From contig JAREIK010017226.1 in the NCBI GenBank assembly GCA_029783825.1, forward strand, positions 1 through 64,000: a stretch of DNA of 64,000 nucleotides, given 5' to 3'. The notes beneath the pieces were generated by a model. The model was not told the DNA's origin. It made no database searches and saw only the letters and a program-made list of their open reading frames with translations. The DNA is from Sapria himalayana. Taxonomy: Eukaryota; Streptophyta; Magnoliopsida; Malpighiales; Rafflesiaceae. Positions 1 to 8,845 of this stretch are shown in pieces (within the stretch, counting starts at the first letter, position 1; the number at the start of each line of letters is the position of its first letter). Made by a program: the position numbers and the translations under genes.

Positions 1-800
1 CACGCTTCCCATTCATTGTAACCATTGTATAGAGTAGCACACTTTAGTACTATGCACGCCCATTGCCCCACGTGTCATATCCAAGTGTAGGTTGCCATTT
101 ATATGCAGTGTAGCACAATAGAAAATAAACATTTAGGCATGGCAGAAATTGCACCATGCACACACTGTGTGTGAGTAAGTTTTGAAAGTGTAATAGATGC
201 ACACTTATGATGCAAAGTCTATTACTTTTCTCGTGTTTGCTCTAATCTTCATAAAAAAAGAGCAAATATTCTTCAATCAATATATTATCCCATAAATCTT
301 TTGAAATATTTGTGTTTAGGCTATATAAAAAAATTTCATCTTGATCGACGAATCCATATGTCAGTAATTGAGTAATAGTGTTATATAAGTAAAAGGTCTT
401 TGAAAAGATATATTTAGTGTTAAATCTAAAGCATTTGTGTTTGGCTAAAATTCATCAAATACTATTGATACGCAAATCAATTGACACTTCAAATATTAAT
501 TATGTATCTATCATCAAACTCTTTTCAAAGTTTGTGATGATCTTGTTAGTTGTTCCCCAATATTGTATACTAATTATTTTTATTATTACTAAAAAAATAA
601 TATAATAAACACAATCCAAGCAGCACAACATAAAGCCCATGTTGTACAAGGTTCACTACAACAATGCAAATGTTGCAGTGTGGTTGCAGTAAACGTACCA
701 CACAAATACTGCATGATGATTGCACCAACTTCTCCATGTTTGCACAATGGAATCATACCAACAATACCAAAGTTGCACAAACCCTTAAACAATAGCACGA
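1..800. other. GCAC/TTGCAC-rich upstream block (unit A)
   Basis: Less A+T-rich than its surroundings and dense in short motifs such as gtagcacac, ttgcacc, tgcacaa and gttgcag on either strand. Homologues lie at 10,176-10,980, 26,857-27,660 and 56,795-57,600. No domain or RNA gene is recognised. A 69-codon minus-strand reading frame (589-798) is open in all four copies, but its differences are mostly amino-acid-changing, which suggests no coding constraint. Function unknown. Confidence 0.5.
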
Positions 801-815
801 TCTTAAATATATTGC

Positions 816-837
816 ATTCTTAAATATATTTAAGAAT
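816..837. repeat. Perfect 22-bp palindrome
   Basis: The stretch starting attcttaaat is its own reverse complement over 22 bp. The same perfect palindrome is in C (27,680-27,701) and E (about 57,613-57,634). In B one base differs and the symmetry is slightly broken. Likely a chance A+T-rich palindrome or the core of a decayed small element. Confidence 0.6.
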
Positions 838-1044
838 AGCACAAACTATTTTCCGTGTGTGCCATGCAATAGCATCTGTTGCATTCTTAAATATAGTAAG
901 ATATACTATTTATTTGAGAACATTTAGACATTAAAAGCTGAAGTTTAATATATGTTTTATAATAGATTTTGTACTCGTTATACTAATCCAATTTAATTAT
1001 ATTTTTTTAATTTATAGATCTTTTATTATCTAGAGTACACAAGT

Positions 1045-1064
1045 ACTATATATATATATATATT
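1045..1064. repeat. (TA)n microsatellite
   Basis: Dinucleotide TA run followed by TTTA repeats. The same site is longer in C (27,913-27,962) and also present in B (about 11,227-11,252) and E (about 57,846-57,863). Unit D begins within the adjacent TTTA part, so this simple repeat probably served as a recombination point. Confidence 0.8.
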
Positions 1065-1399
1065 TATTTATTTTTTATACAGAACAATCTTATGAGAGAA
1101 AATATAAATATAAAGAGAGATACAAATAAAAAAAATGTGAAACATTATATTGATTGAATTATAAATGAATTTTAATTAATGATAATAATGAGTTTCATTG
1201 ACAAATATTTTGTTTTATTTTATAATATTGAAATATTATAAATGCACAAGTATAATTTAATTTGTAATTGAAAAGAATGAAGTTAAAAAAGATATTTGCA
1301 ACTAATTGACCGATTCAATACAATGTTGAATGCAAGGGTCCAATGAGAAGCAAACAAGTCGTTGGTATACCAGGATCGAAAAAGTTGTTGTATAAATGG

Positions 1400-1521
1400 C
1401 AAGGATTGAATATTTGGCCTAATAAAATCATGCCATGTAATTGGGCGGTTGGGTGGGGGATTCTTATAAATTGGAGCCATGCATTGTAAAAAAATTATAT
1501 TTCTGAATCAGCTTACGGCTC
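1400..1521 (+). promoter_or_regulatory. Core promoter and short 5' leader of the MYB-like gene (unit A)
   Basis: A good TATA box (tataaat, 1,465-1,471) lies 51 bp before the ATG at 1,522, placing transcription start near 1,497 and predicting a leader of about 25 nt. Just upstream is a GC-richer stretch (gggcggttgggtggggg) that includes a MYB-site-like cggttg. The arrangement is conserved in C (TATA 28,370-28,376) and E (58,268-58,274) and deleted in B and D. Transcription is inferred, not shown. Confidence 0.5.
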
Positions 1522-2434
1522 ATGAACGTAAAATCAAACAAAATGAATTCTTGCTTTCCACATGTAATTCCTGAAATTTTTCCAATTAATTTTTCCAAGA
1601 TTGATGAGTTGTGCATACATTTGCATGAAACATATTGCCGCTCATCGAAACATAATCAGCTATTTGAGGCATCGCCACTCCCACTCCCCCAACTCTGTGA
1701 TTGGCTGAATGCCGCCGAACAAAACACATCTCCAATCTTCGATGTCGATAATTTAGACAAACAATATTGTCGCAGTGCTAGAGGCATCTTCATCGACTCA
1801 TCCGACTATCCTAGCTGCTCTGTCTCCTCCATGTCATCCCAGAAGGCTGTCAACTCGTCAGTCAACTCAACTCTCTATTCCTATGTGAAAAGGACCGACA
1901 TGATGGGATGTACGAAGCATAAAATAACCACCGAGAGGAAACCTAACGTGCCCTGGACAATTCCCGAACACAAGTATCATTGCCCCTTAATTCAGTTTTT
2001 TATGAATAACTTTTATTTTAGTAACAAAAAAAAAATTCATATATAGAAGCTTTCCACAGGGATGAACAATGGATTGCATCGTTGTTTATATCATCTCCAT
2101 TGTCATCCTTGGGGGGAATGTTTTTATTTTTAATTTTCTATTAAAAAAATTAAATACAACATTATTTATAACTCTGAGTTAGGAAGACTAAGATCTCATT
2201 GTATTTGTATTTATATTTCTCTATAGGACTTTTCTGAGGGGTTTGTCGATATTTGGCACAAGCAAATGGAAACAAATTTCCGCATTGGTCCAAACAAAAT
2301 CGACGACTCAAGTTTCTTGTCACGCCCAAAAATACTTCAAGCGCCATTCAACAACTGGGAAAAAGAGGAAGATTGGAAGAAGCATTCTCGACATCACTAG
2401 CTTCGAAGATGATGATCCTGTCAAATTTGTCTGA
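1522..2434 (+). CDS. SHAQKYF-class MYB-like transcription factor, two exons (unit A)
   Basis: Predicted exon 1 is 1,522-1,973, the intron 1,974-2,226 (gtatca...ctctatag), and exon 2 2,227-2,434, giving 219 codons. The splice joins EHK to TFLRGL, inside the MYB repeat; from memory, this is where SHAQKYF genes often carry an intron. The MYB repeat spans residues about 140-191: VPWT (W145), SKWKQIS (W165), and TTQVSCHAQKYF (177-188) in place of canonical VASHAQKYF. It is followed by KKRKIGRSILDITS, resembling the RRSSIHDIT motif after the second repeat of DIVARICATA-like proteins. Residues 1-139 match no domain I know; the first SANT repeat of DIVARICATA is absent. The frame is open throughout. 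The family acts as nuclear DNA-binding regulators. The C-terminus is probably truncated by a 35-bp deletion seen against unit C. Expression is unknown, so it could be a recent pseudogene. Confidence 0.75.
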
Positions 2435-2640
2435 TCAAATTGTTGTGCTCAATCTAGAATCAACCTCCATTGTTCTACCACATGAAGATGATGCCAACAA
2501 TATGCCGATCCAAGACTTTCAATTTCCAGAGGAAGTCAATTGGAGTCCACAACCTCAGCCATTTCTTTCATCGGATTTTGATAATTCTCTTAGTGTCATG
2601 GACTATTACAATGAGAATTTGGTTTTACTTTGATTTTTTT
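2227..2640 (+). other. Exon 2 with displaced former C-terminal coding region (unit A)
   Basis: Against unit C, 35 bp are missing after gatcct (around 2,415). This shifts the MYB frame into an early stop at 2,432-2,434. The old C-terminal frame continues in another phase to about 2,633: acidic and hydrophobic text such as NLSDQIVVLNLESTS, PEEVNWSPQPQPF and SVMDYYNE, typical of a low-complexity regulatory tail. It would now be 3' untranslated. Confidence 0.6.
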
Positions 2641-2873
2641 TTTCAGATTTTATTTTTGTCACTTGTTGATAGTTTTTCATTCCGAGAATCAATAAATTTC
2701 TTTTCTTTTTACTGAATTAATTGTTAATTTTCTTTTGTTATTTACTAGCCAAATCGAAGTGTCTTGTATTCTCTTTCGCACGTTAATAATTTGCGTCATG
2801 ATTTTTTGATGCAGAATATTTCATAATTTTTTTAATATCACATCTCTCCTTCATAAATTAAAAATATTTCATG

Positions 2874-2967
2874 ATTATTTTCTTAACTTGATGCCTAAAA
2901 TAATTTTCCTTAACTCAAGTTAAGAAAATAATTATAGAATTATTTTCTTAACTTGATGCCTAAAATA
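2874..2967. repeat. Triplicated 18-29 bp motif, middle copy inverted (unit A)
   Basis: attattttcttaacttga appears at 2,874 and again at about 2,939, both followed by tgcctaaaata. Its reverse complement lies between them (2,915-2,932). Units B, C and D have only one diverged copy (near ttcttaacttgag at 31,869 in C). E has the same triplication (about 59,679-59,772). This is a local, type I-specific expansion able to fold as a hairpin. Confidence 0.7.
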
Positions 2968-3102
2968 TTTCATTATTATTTCATGAATATTTCATGAATA
3001 TTTCCTGATTATTTAATGCCTAAATAATATCATATATGAAAATACTGGTGCCCAATACTTAGTCATAGTTTAGGTAAAACCTCCAAAATAATTATAAAAT
3101 TT

Positions 3103-3440
3103 AAAATAAAAGTTTTAAAAAATTAAAAATTTTAAAAATATAAAATAATAAAAAAATTCAAAAAATATATAAAATAAAATAAAAAAATAAAATAATACTA
3201 AAATAAATAATAAAATAAATAATAAAAAATAAAATAATTAAAAAATTTAAAAAAAAAAAAATAAAAAAAATTTAAAAAAAATTAAAAAAAATTTAAAAAA
3301 TTTAAAATTTAAAAAATTTAAAAAAATTAAAAAATTTAAAAAAAAATTAAAAAAATTAAAAAATTAAAAAATTAAAAAAATTAAAAAATTTAAAAAAATT
3401 AAAAAATTTAAAAAAATAAAAAAAAATAAAAAAATTTCAA
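3103..3440. repeat. A-rich simple tract (unit A)
   Basis: About 340 bp almost purely A on the plus strand, broken by AT or TT every 5-9 bases (ttaaaaaa-like words). Equivalent tracts are in all five units with different lengths. No coding capacity. It may be an expanded retrotransposon poly(A) or a nucleosome-excluding, matrix-attachment-like tract; the sequence does not decide. Confidence 0.9.
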
Positions 3441-3469
3441 AGAAATTACACAAAAATATATATAATTTA

Positions 3470-3936
3470 GAGAGGAACATTGAGGTTGAAGATGATGCCA
3501 TCCACATGATATGAGTATAACCCAACCCAAATTTGATTTTCCAATGACTCGATAAACTCAATTTAAATAGAGGTGACATTAGCATGACATGATCATGGTG
3601 ATACCATTATATCATCATGACATTAATATCACAAGAGCTTGCCATTTTCATAGCCAATTCATATTCGGCTTGCCAATGCCCAATTTGACGTTGACAATCC
3701 AACCTCGAAACTTATTTTCTGGTAAAAGGAGGTATCTTTACCCGTTCAATCAATTGTTTGCCAGATTTTGTTAAAGTCAATAATAGTTCATATCATTTTA
3801 GATTTTTTGGACATATTCGTGAGGTTAATTTTTTAAATTTAGATATATATAAAGTTGAAAAAAAAATTAAATTATTTGTTCAATTATGTGAATTCCAAAT
3901 AAATAGATTTTTGTTTGTGAAAATTCTTAATGGACA
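3470..3936. other. Unassigned block before the Copia gag relic
   Basis: Moderate complexity sequence with repeated gatgatgccatccacatgat- and catgacat-type words, conserved in all units and in an older copy at 21,720-22,006 plus 24,189-24,370. No protein similarity is recognised. Its constant position before the gag relic suggests it belongs to the same old retroelement (leader or LTR remnant), but this is inference. Confidence 0.35.
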
Positions 3937-4740
3937 ATGATGGACCAACCAAGAAGAACGAGGAGACCATGGGTGAAACAACGAAAGTGTATCAATGAGG
4001 AGATCATGAGAACTATGTTGTCGAATGCAAAGTTCAAGGTGGATATATTTAATGGAATCAACAACATTAGCATGCGGGAATCTAATTTTCTGGTTCTCTT
4101 ATTCCAAGTGGGATCTCATATCTTGGAATATCATCAACCAACAAGTTTGCGGCACAGTACGATTTCCTTAGCAATGGAACATAAGTCATTTGTCATGAAA
4201 GAGACATTAGTAGCAATAAACATTGAGAACATACTCTACTTGAAAATGTTTTTTTTTTGTTTTCAATATAAGAATGTACACCTATAATCGAACATAAAGA
4301 TAAGTTCAACAAAATTATTATTCATTTACAAAATTTAGAGATTGAAATTAGAGATGAAAATTTGGCATTGTTGTTATTAAATTTTCTGCCCGAAACCTAT
4401 GATCTTTTAACCACAACTTTATTATATCGATAAAGATGAAGTTAAATTCAGAGGTTTCTTTAATTCGTTGGTACTTGTAAACAATTAGTATCAGAAAAAG
4501 GATCAATATGATCATAAAAATACCACACCAGAAGCACTTACGAAATCAATATATCTTACAAACAACAAAAAACCAGCCAAATCCATCTGACGAGGTAGAT
4601 GCCAATCGAAGTTAAGACTAGAACCATCCTTTAGGTGTACTTTGATGGATGAATCTGCATGTTGTATACAGAAAGAGAATTGGATGAAATATTATCAAAA
4701 TAAGGAGAAATCAAATGCTTTAAAATTATGTATATTACTA
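3937..4740 (+). pseudogene. Copia-type gag relic (unit A)
   Basis: Frameshifted plus-strand remnant of a Copia gag. AKFKVDIFNGINNISM (about 4,030-4,080) resembles the N-terminal K-F-x-G-x-N-N-F-x-x-W region. FNKIIIHLQNLEIEI and LALLLLNFLPETYD (4,303-4,410), then LLTTTLLY, match the UBN2 gag domain. A decayed zinc knuckle is expected near 4,650-4,690; it is best seen in unit B. No protease, integrase or reverse transcriptase follows. Copies occur in all five units, so the insertion predates the array. Confidence 0.75.
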
Positions 4741-4759
4741 AATATTTTATTTTTTTTAA

Positions 4760-5190
4760 TTTTAAATTAAAATAAAATCATTAAAATTAACAATCGCATA
4801 TATGTATTCCCAAAATGGTAATTCTTGTTTGTGTTAATTTGGACAATGTTTTATTTGTCATTTTAATCAATCATAAATTAATTCAAAATTTTTTTTTGTT
4901 TTTTGTTTATGTGATATCAATGGAATGTTTAAATTTTGTATTTGAAATAATTTTGCAAAAATATTAACTTTGCTCTTAAATCTCCTAACTAAATGATGTT
5001 TGTGTTAATAAATATATTTTAGAAAATTGTTTTTTTTTTCACATAAATGCATTAAATAGAAATGATATTGTTTAATTAAGATAGTCGAGACTATTTTTAT
5101 TTATATCTCTTATCTCGCCTAGCTCATCATTCATTTATTTACCTAATCACAATTAATTTTTTAAAAATTTAAAATTTAAAATAAAAGTTT
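4760..5190. other. A+T-rich spacer, no gene seen (unit A)
   Basis: Conserved in all units downstream of the gag relic. Contains only A+T-rich sequence with short stops in every frame, including a conserved agatagtcgagactatt inverted motif near 5,080-5,100. No feature can be assigned. Confidence 0.5.
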
Positions 5191-5191
5191 G

Positions 5192-5984
5192 AGGGGCTTT
5201 TTGATAAAACACTTAAAATGTTCAAACCATTCAAAATTTAAATTTTCAATGGTTTGAAATTTTAAGTGTGTTTGATAAAAAAATGTTGAGAGCTGAAAAT
5301 TTTAAATTTTAAGTGAAAAAATATTGAATATATTAAGTAGATAGAGACCTACTTATTAGTTGAAGGCTGAAAATTTTCTACAAATTTTTTTTTAAATATT
5401 ATCATTTTGTACTTTTTTTTATTCTTTTTTGTTTTCTCATTCATGCTATAGTTCAGTTTGTCAATCTGTCTTTGCCTCCTCCTTTCTTTCCTGCTACAAA
5501 CCCTAATCGTAACTCTAACTTTCTTTCATTATTAATTTAAGAGAGGAAATAGTAAATCAACTAGTTGTTCATCAATTTTTGTTTTTATATTAAAAATTTG
5601 GGTAGTTTTAATGAATTTATATTTTATTGGTTATTTTTTAAATATTTTTATTTCTTTTTTGGATTTATGATTTATTTATGGATATGTTTTAGAAATTTTA
5701 TTTATTTAATAATTAAAAATTATAGTGAAACAAAATTTCATTAAAACTTATATTTATGTTTGATAATATGTAATAGAATGATAATAAGGGTAAATATGTA
5801 AAATACATCATTTTTATCATTTAGAATTTACATTTATAAAATAATATATTTATCTTGAGCATTCAATTAACAGTAATTTTTAAAATAATTTTTAAATACA
5901 AATTTTACACTTATAAAATTCAGTCTTAAATTTTCAGCACTTATTTTTCAAAACATAATTTTTTTAGTTTTTTCAAACGGGCCA
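5192..5984. mobile_element. MITE-like non-autonomous insert, ~0.8 kb (unit A)
   Basis: Present in A and E, absent at the same point in B, C and D. The ends are imperfectly inverted: ggggctttttgataaaac on the left against tggcccgtttgaaaaaac (reverse complement) on the right, about 13 of 20 bases matching. The flanks taaaagtt and taaatctt could be a decayed 8-bp target duplication, which would suggest a hAT-type element. It contains a ~59-bp hairpin (5,210-5,268) and a telo-box-like aaaccctaa (5,498-5,506). No transposase. Confidence 0.5.
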
Positions 5985-6117
5985 TAAATCTTAAGATAAA
6001 TTATTTTAGATGCTCTATATTTGAAAAAAATTATAATAAGCATCCTAATTGTATCTCTTGTAAATGGTATTAAAACAAAAAGAAATTATACTTTGATACT
6101 CTTTAATAGGAAAACAT

Positions 6118-6370
6118 AAATATATACTTAATAATCTTCACGCACACACACACACACACACACACACTCTCTCTCTCTCTCTATCACTTATTTTCACATT
6201 CTTTCACTTGCACCCTCTCTTTTTCGCAGTCAATCTCACTCTCACAATCTTTAATCTATTACTCACTCTAACTCTCGCTTTAACTTAAGTTCATTTCCAA
6301 ATTTTAGTAAAGTTAATGATGGACCTTTTTAAGTTTCCTGAATTTTTTGTAGTAAAAAAATATCTAATTT
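6118..6370 (+). promoter_or_regulatory. TATA plus CA/CT-rich leader and short ATG frame (unit A)
   Basis: A tatata motif (about 6,120) precedes (CA)n (6,142-6,166) and (CT)n (6,167-6,182), then more pyrimidine-rich sequence. It ends at an ATGATG (6,316-6,321) opening a frame of about 18 codons beginning MMDLFKFPEFFVV. The same layout is in B (ATG 15,554), C (34,741), D (45,456) and E (63,154). It resembles a plant promoter with a CT-rich 5' leader, possibly a first exon whose gene is lost. The CT tract could equally be a plain microsatellite. Confidence 0.4.
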
Positions 6371-6423
6371 GAATATGAAATAAAAGTTAAAAAAAACTAC
6401 AAAAAAGGAAGTATCTTGAATAT

Positions 6424-6448
6424 ATAATATATATATATATATATATAT
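6424..6448. repeat. (TA)n microsatellite
   Basis: TA dinucleotide run, also present in E at about 63,262-63,287, at the left edge of the second, diverged copy of the MYB upstream block. Confidence 0.8.
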
Positions 6449-6484
6449 GTTTAATTAGTACAATCACATGTGGGCAAAGATATA

Positions 6485-6712
6485 TACAAATTATGACACG
6501 AATTAAAAAAAATATATAATAATTATATTAATTCAATTAAAAATGAATTTCACGACATTGATGATTTTTATTGACTAATATTATTTTTTTTTTTATTTAA
6601 AATTTTAAAATGAACAGTTCTAATTGAATTTCTAATTGAAAAGAATAAAAATGAAAAAGATATTTGGTAACTAAATCATAACAATATCGAATCAGAAATG
6701 ACCAATAAGAAG
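6485..6712. repeat. Diverged second copy of the MYB upstream block
   Basis: Aligns with 1,110-1,355 of the same unit: a run starting acaaat, then aatgaattt, a central ttcattgac/ttattgac step, aatttctaattgaaaagaat, aaagatatttg, and finally accaataagaagc against ccaatgagaagc. Present in every unit, so this duplication is older than the array. In the first position it lies upstream of the MYB gene, in the second upstream of the 40-codon mini-ORF. Confidence 0.65.
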
Positions 6713-6894
6713 CATGATGTTTGAAGATGTAAAGGTGGTTTCGTTCATGGGGCACGGATTGCTTACGTGGTCATTTTCTTATTTGCATTGAACGAGTGGA
6801 AATGGAACAGTTAGTATTTGTGTTACGACTTACGAAAAAAAAAACAAAAGTACAAGAGTAGTTTTTTGACGATAGAACTGAATTGTTCTCTACC

Positions 6895-7017
6895 ATGGGA
6901 GTCTCAGCATCAGAGCATTTTGGGATAATTGTCTCCATTGCTACGGAGGCTGCCATCATGATCCCCTCTGGCAGAATCATTTTCGTCCTACTATATCACA
7001 TCGTATTTATCTTTTGA
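6895..7017 (+). CDS. 40-codon membrane-like mini-ORF (unit A)
   Basis: Begins MGVSASEHFGIIVSIATEA with a favourable start context (accATGg) and ends IIFVLLYHIVFIF-stop. The second half is hydrophobic enough for one membrane helix; in D the equivalent reads IIIASTIVIFVLLYNIVFIF. The frame is open in A and E, but a TAG at codon 7 breaks it in B and D. I recognise no family. It sits after the duplicated upstream block. It may be a real small protein, a leftover exon with a transmembrane segment from a lost gene, or chance. Confidence 0.3.
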   Translation: MGVSASEHFGIIVSIATEAAIMIPSGRIIFVLLYHIVFIF

Positions 7018-7689
7018 AAATCGAGATCCATGCTTGTTTATTTTAATGATCAAAATGGTAATATTCTTCATTATTGTTAGTGCCTTCACAGCCCCCAATT
7101 TTTTGTAACATCCAGGCGGTATAAAAATAGCCATGATACTATTTAAAAGAGAGAATTAAATTGTTCTCTTTGTTCTTGGCACTGATGTTGGTATCAAGTG
7201 AAAATGAAAAGCTTATTTTTCTTATTTTGAATATCGTTACGTTACAACTTTAAACTTTTTGTCGTTAGTAGAAGAATAGATGGTATGTTGGTAATTTTTA
7301 TGATAATCATTCACAGATACATGCATAAGAGCGGAAGATACAGTTTCTGTTAGTTGGGTTCATTTTTTTGTCAAAGTCACCATGAATAACAATTTCATTT
7401 AATGAATATTTCATAACCCAAAGAAACTAAATCCTCAAACAGTGTCAAACATATTGATTTAAATGGAAAAAACTAACAATCTAATTAAACTGATAAACGT
7501 GATATTCACCATCAACTTTAATCAACATGCTCTTTGCAAACGTTTTGGCATCAAAACGAGAACTTAATAATTATTCACAATTGATGTTCTTAAGGCATTC
7601 TCATCGTAAAATGATGATGTCAAGCACATATTTGAACTACACAAATATCTATAATACTATACTTTCACCCCACCCACGTTGAGTGGAAG

Positions 7690-8022
7690 TTGTTGGACAT
7701 TGTTATGAGAATGGCAGGGTTCCTCAGCTTTCAAGAAAGGGTCTAATTTATGGGAAAATTTGATTCTTAAATTTCATTTTGCTCAAGGGTTCGCAAATTA
7801 GTAATTCATCGGATAAAGATAAGAATGCATTTGAGATAGAATTGATGTATATTATATTTGTAGGTGCTGCATGAGGTAAATGATGGTAGTTCCTAGTTCA
7901 ATTGCAGGCAGCCTGTAGGTTGCCTCCGGAATGATTTTCTATCTCGAAAGAAGGTGACCCGTAAACCTAAGTGTGAACACTTCTTTGAATGGCATAATAA
8001 ATTCTGAATGGTTTCGAAAATA
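7690..8022 (+). pseudogene. Decayed copy of the 62-aa conserved block (unit A)
   Basis: Plus-strand translation reads ENGRVPQLSRKGLIYGK and, after an in-frame stop, NAFEIELMYIIFVGAA, matching the intact blocks in B (16,947-17,138) and D (46,847-47,035). Homology with B ends at about 8,022, where the LINE-associated replacement starts. Confidence 0.5.
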
Positions 8023-8149
8023 ATATGATTTTTGTTCGTAAATTAACCAAGGAACAAAAAAAAGAAGGCCGATGATTGAGGGTTTTGATTGGATTGATCA
8101 TTTGGAGGGGGGGGAGAGCTATCTTGAAATATTTCTTTGGAGAATCAAT

Positions 8150-8845
8150 AAATTAAACATAAAATTCAGTAAAATTCTGGTTTTTTATATAAGGCTCCCT
8201 CCCTTTTATATTTATTGGAGTACTGTTATATTCGAGCATACTTATAATAGGTAAGTTATCTTCATTGCTATCAAAAATTACAGCTTCCATAATTAATGGG
8301 CAACGAAAATTCTATCATTTGCAGAGAGGTTAGAATTATTGCGCACATTCATTCAAGAAATAGAAGGATATGTGTTTTCAATATTTTTACTCTCTTCCAC
8401 TTTAATGAATGCAATAGAGAATGCATGCAAAAGATTCTTATGGGGCACTACAAAAACTGGGCGATATAGGTCCAAAGCATCCCGGAACAAAGTTGCATGC
8501 CAAGACAAAATGGCGGGCTGGGCATTTTAGATATAGCACATTAGAACAAGGCTATTTTCATTAAAAGCCTTTGGCGAATACACACAAAGAGGATGCATTA
8601 TGGATTTGATGGATACTTCATTTATTTAAAAGACACGAATATTTGGAATTGCTCAGCTTACAAGCATGACTCCTCATTATTAAAATCCCTAATCTCAGTT
8701 AGGGATATCTTTTTAAAGAAGTGAGGAGGTGCTCGACAAATAATTTCTTTACTCTGTATTTGGGTTGGAAAAGGAAAACTAATCTCGAATGGATATAAAT
8801 GCATATCTGGAATTAATTCAAAGCTAACCAAACCTTGGGAAAATA
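8150..8845 (+). mobile_element. LINE (L1-type) 3' fragment (unit A)
   Basis: Remnant of the C-terminal part of a plant LINE ORF2, on the plus strand. Visible in order: RLPPFYIYW (the LPxxYLGVP region), LSFAERLELL (like SYAGRLQLI), ACKRFLWG, GGLGILDIAH, AIFIKSLWRIHTK, and YLKDTNIWNCSAYKHDSS with ISVRD. All carry frameshifts and stops. It replaces about 8.2 kb present in B. The right junction has microhomology (attattaatactgtt) to B 25,519. The family resembles, but is not identical to, the LINE at 37,055-40,905. Confidence 0.8.

Noticed and set aside
589..798. 69-codon minus-strand frame (starting MLLFKGLCNFG) open in A, B, C and E
   Set aside because: A and B differ at about 14 of 69 residues and nearly all base changes alter the amino acid, so there is no sign of coding constraint; the sequence is dominated by repeated TTGCAC-like words.
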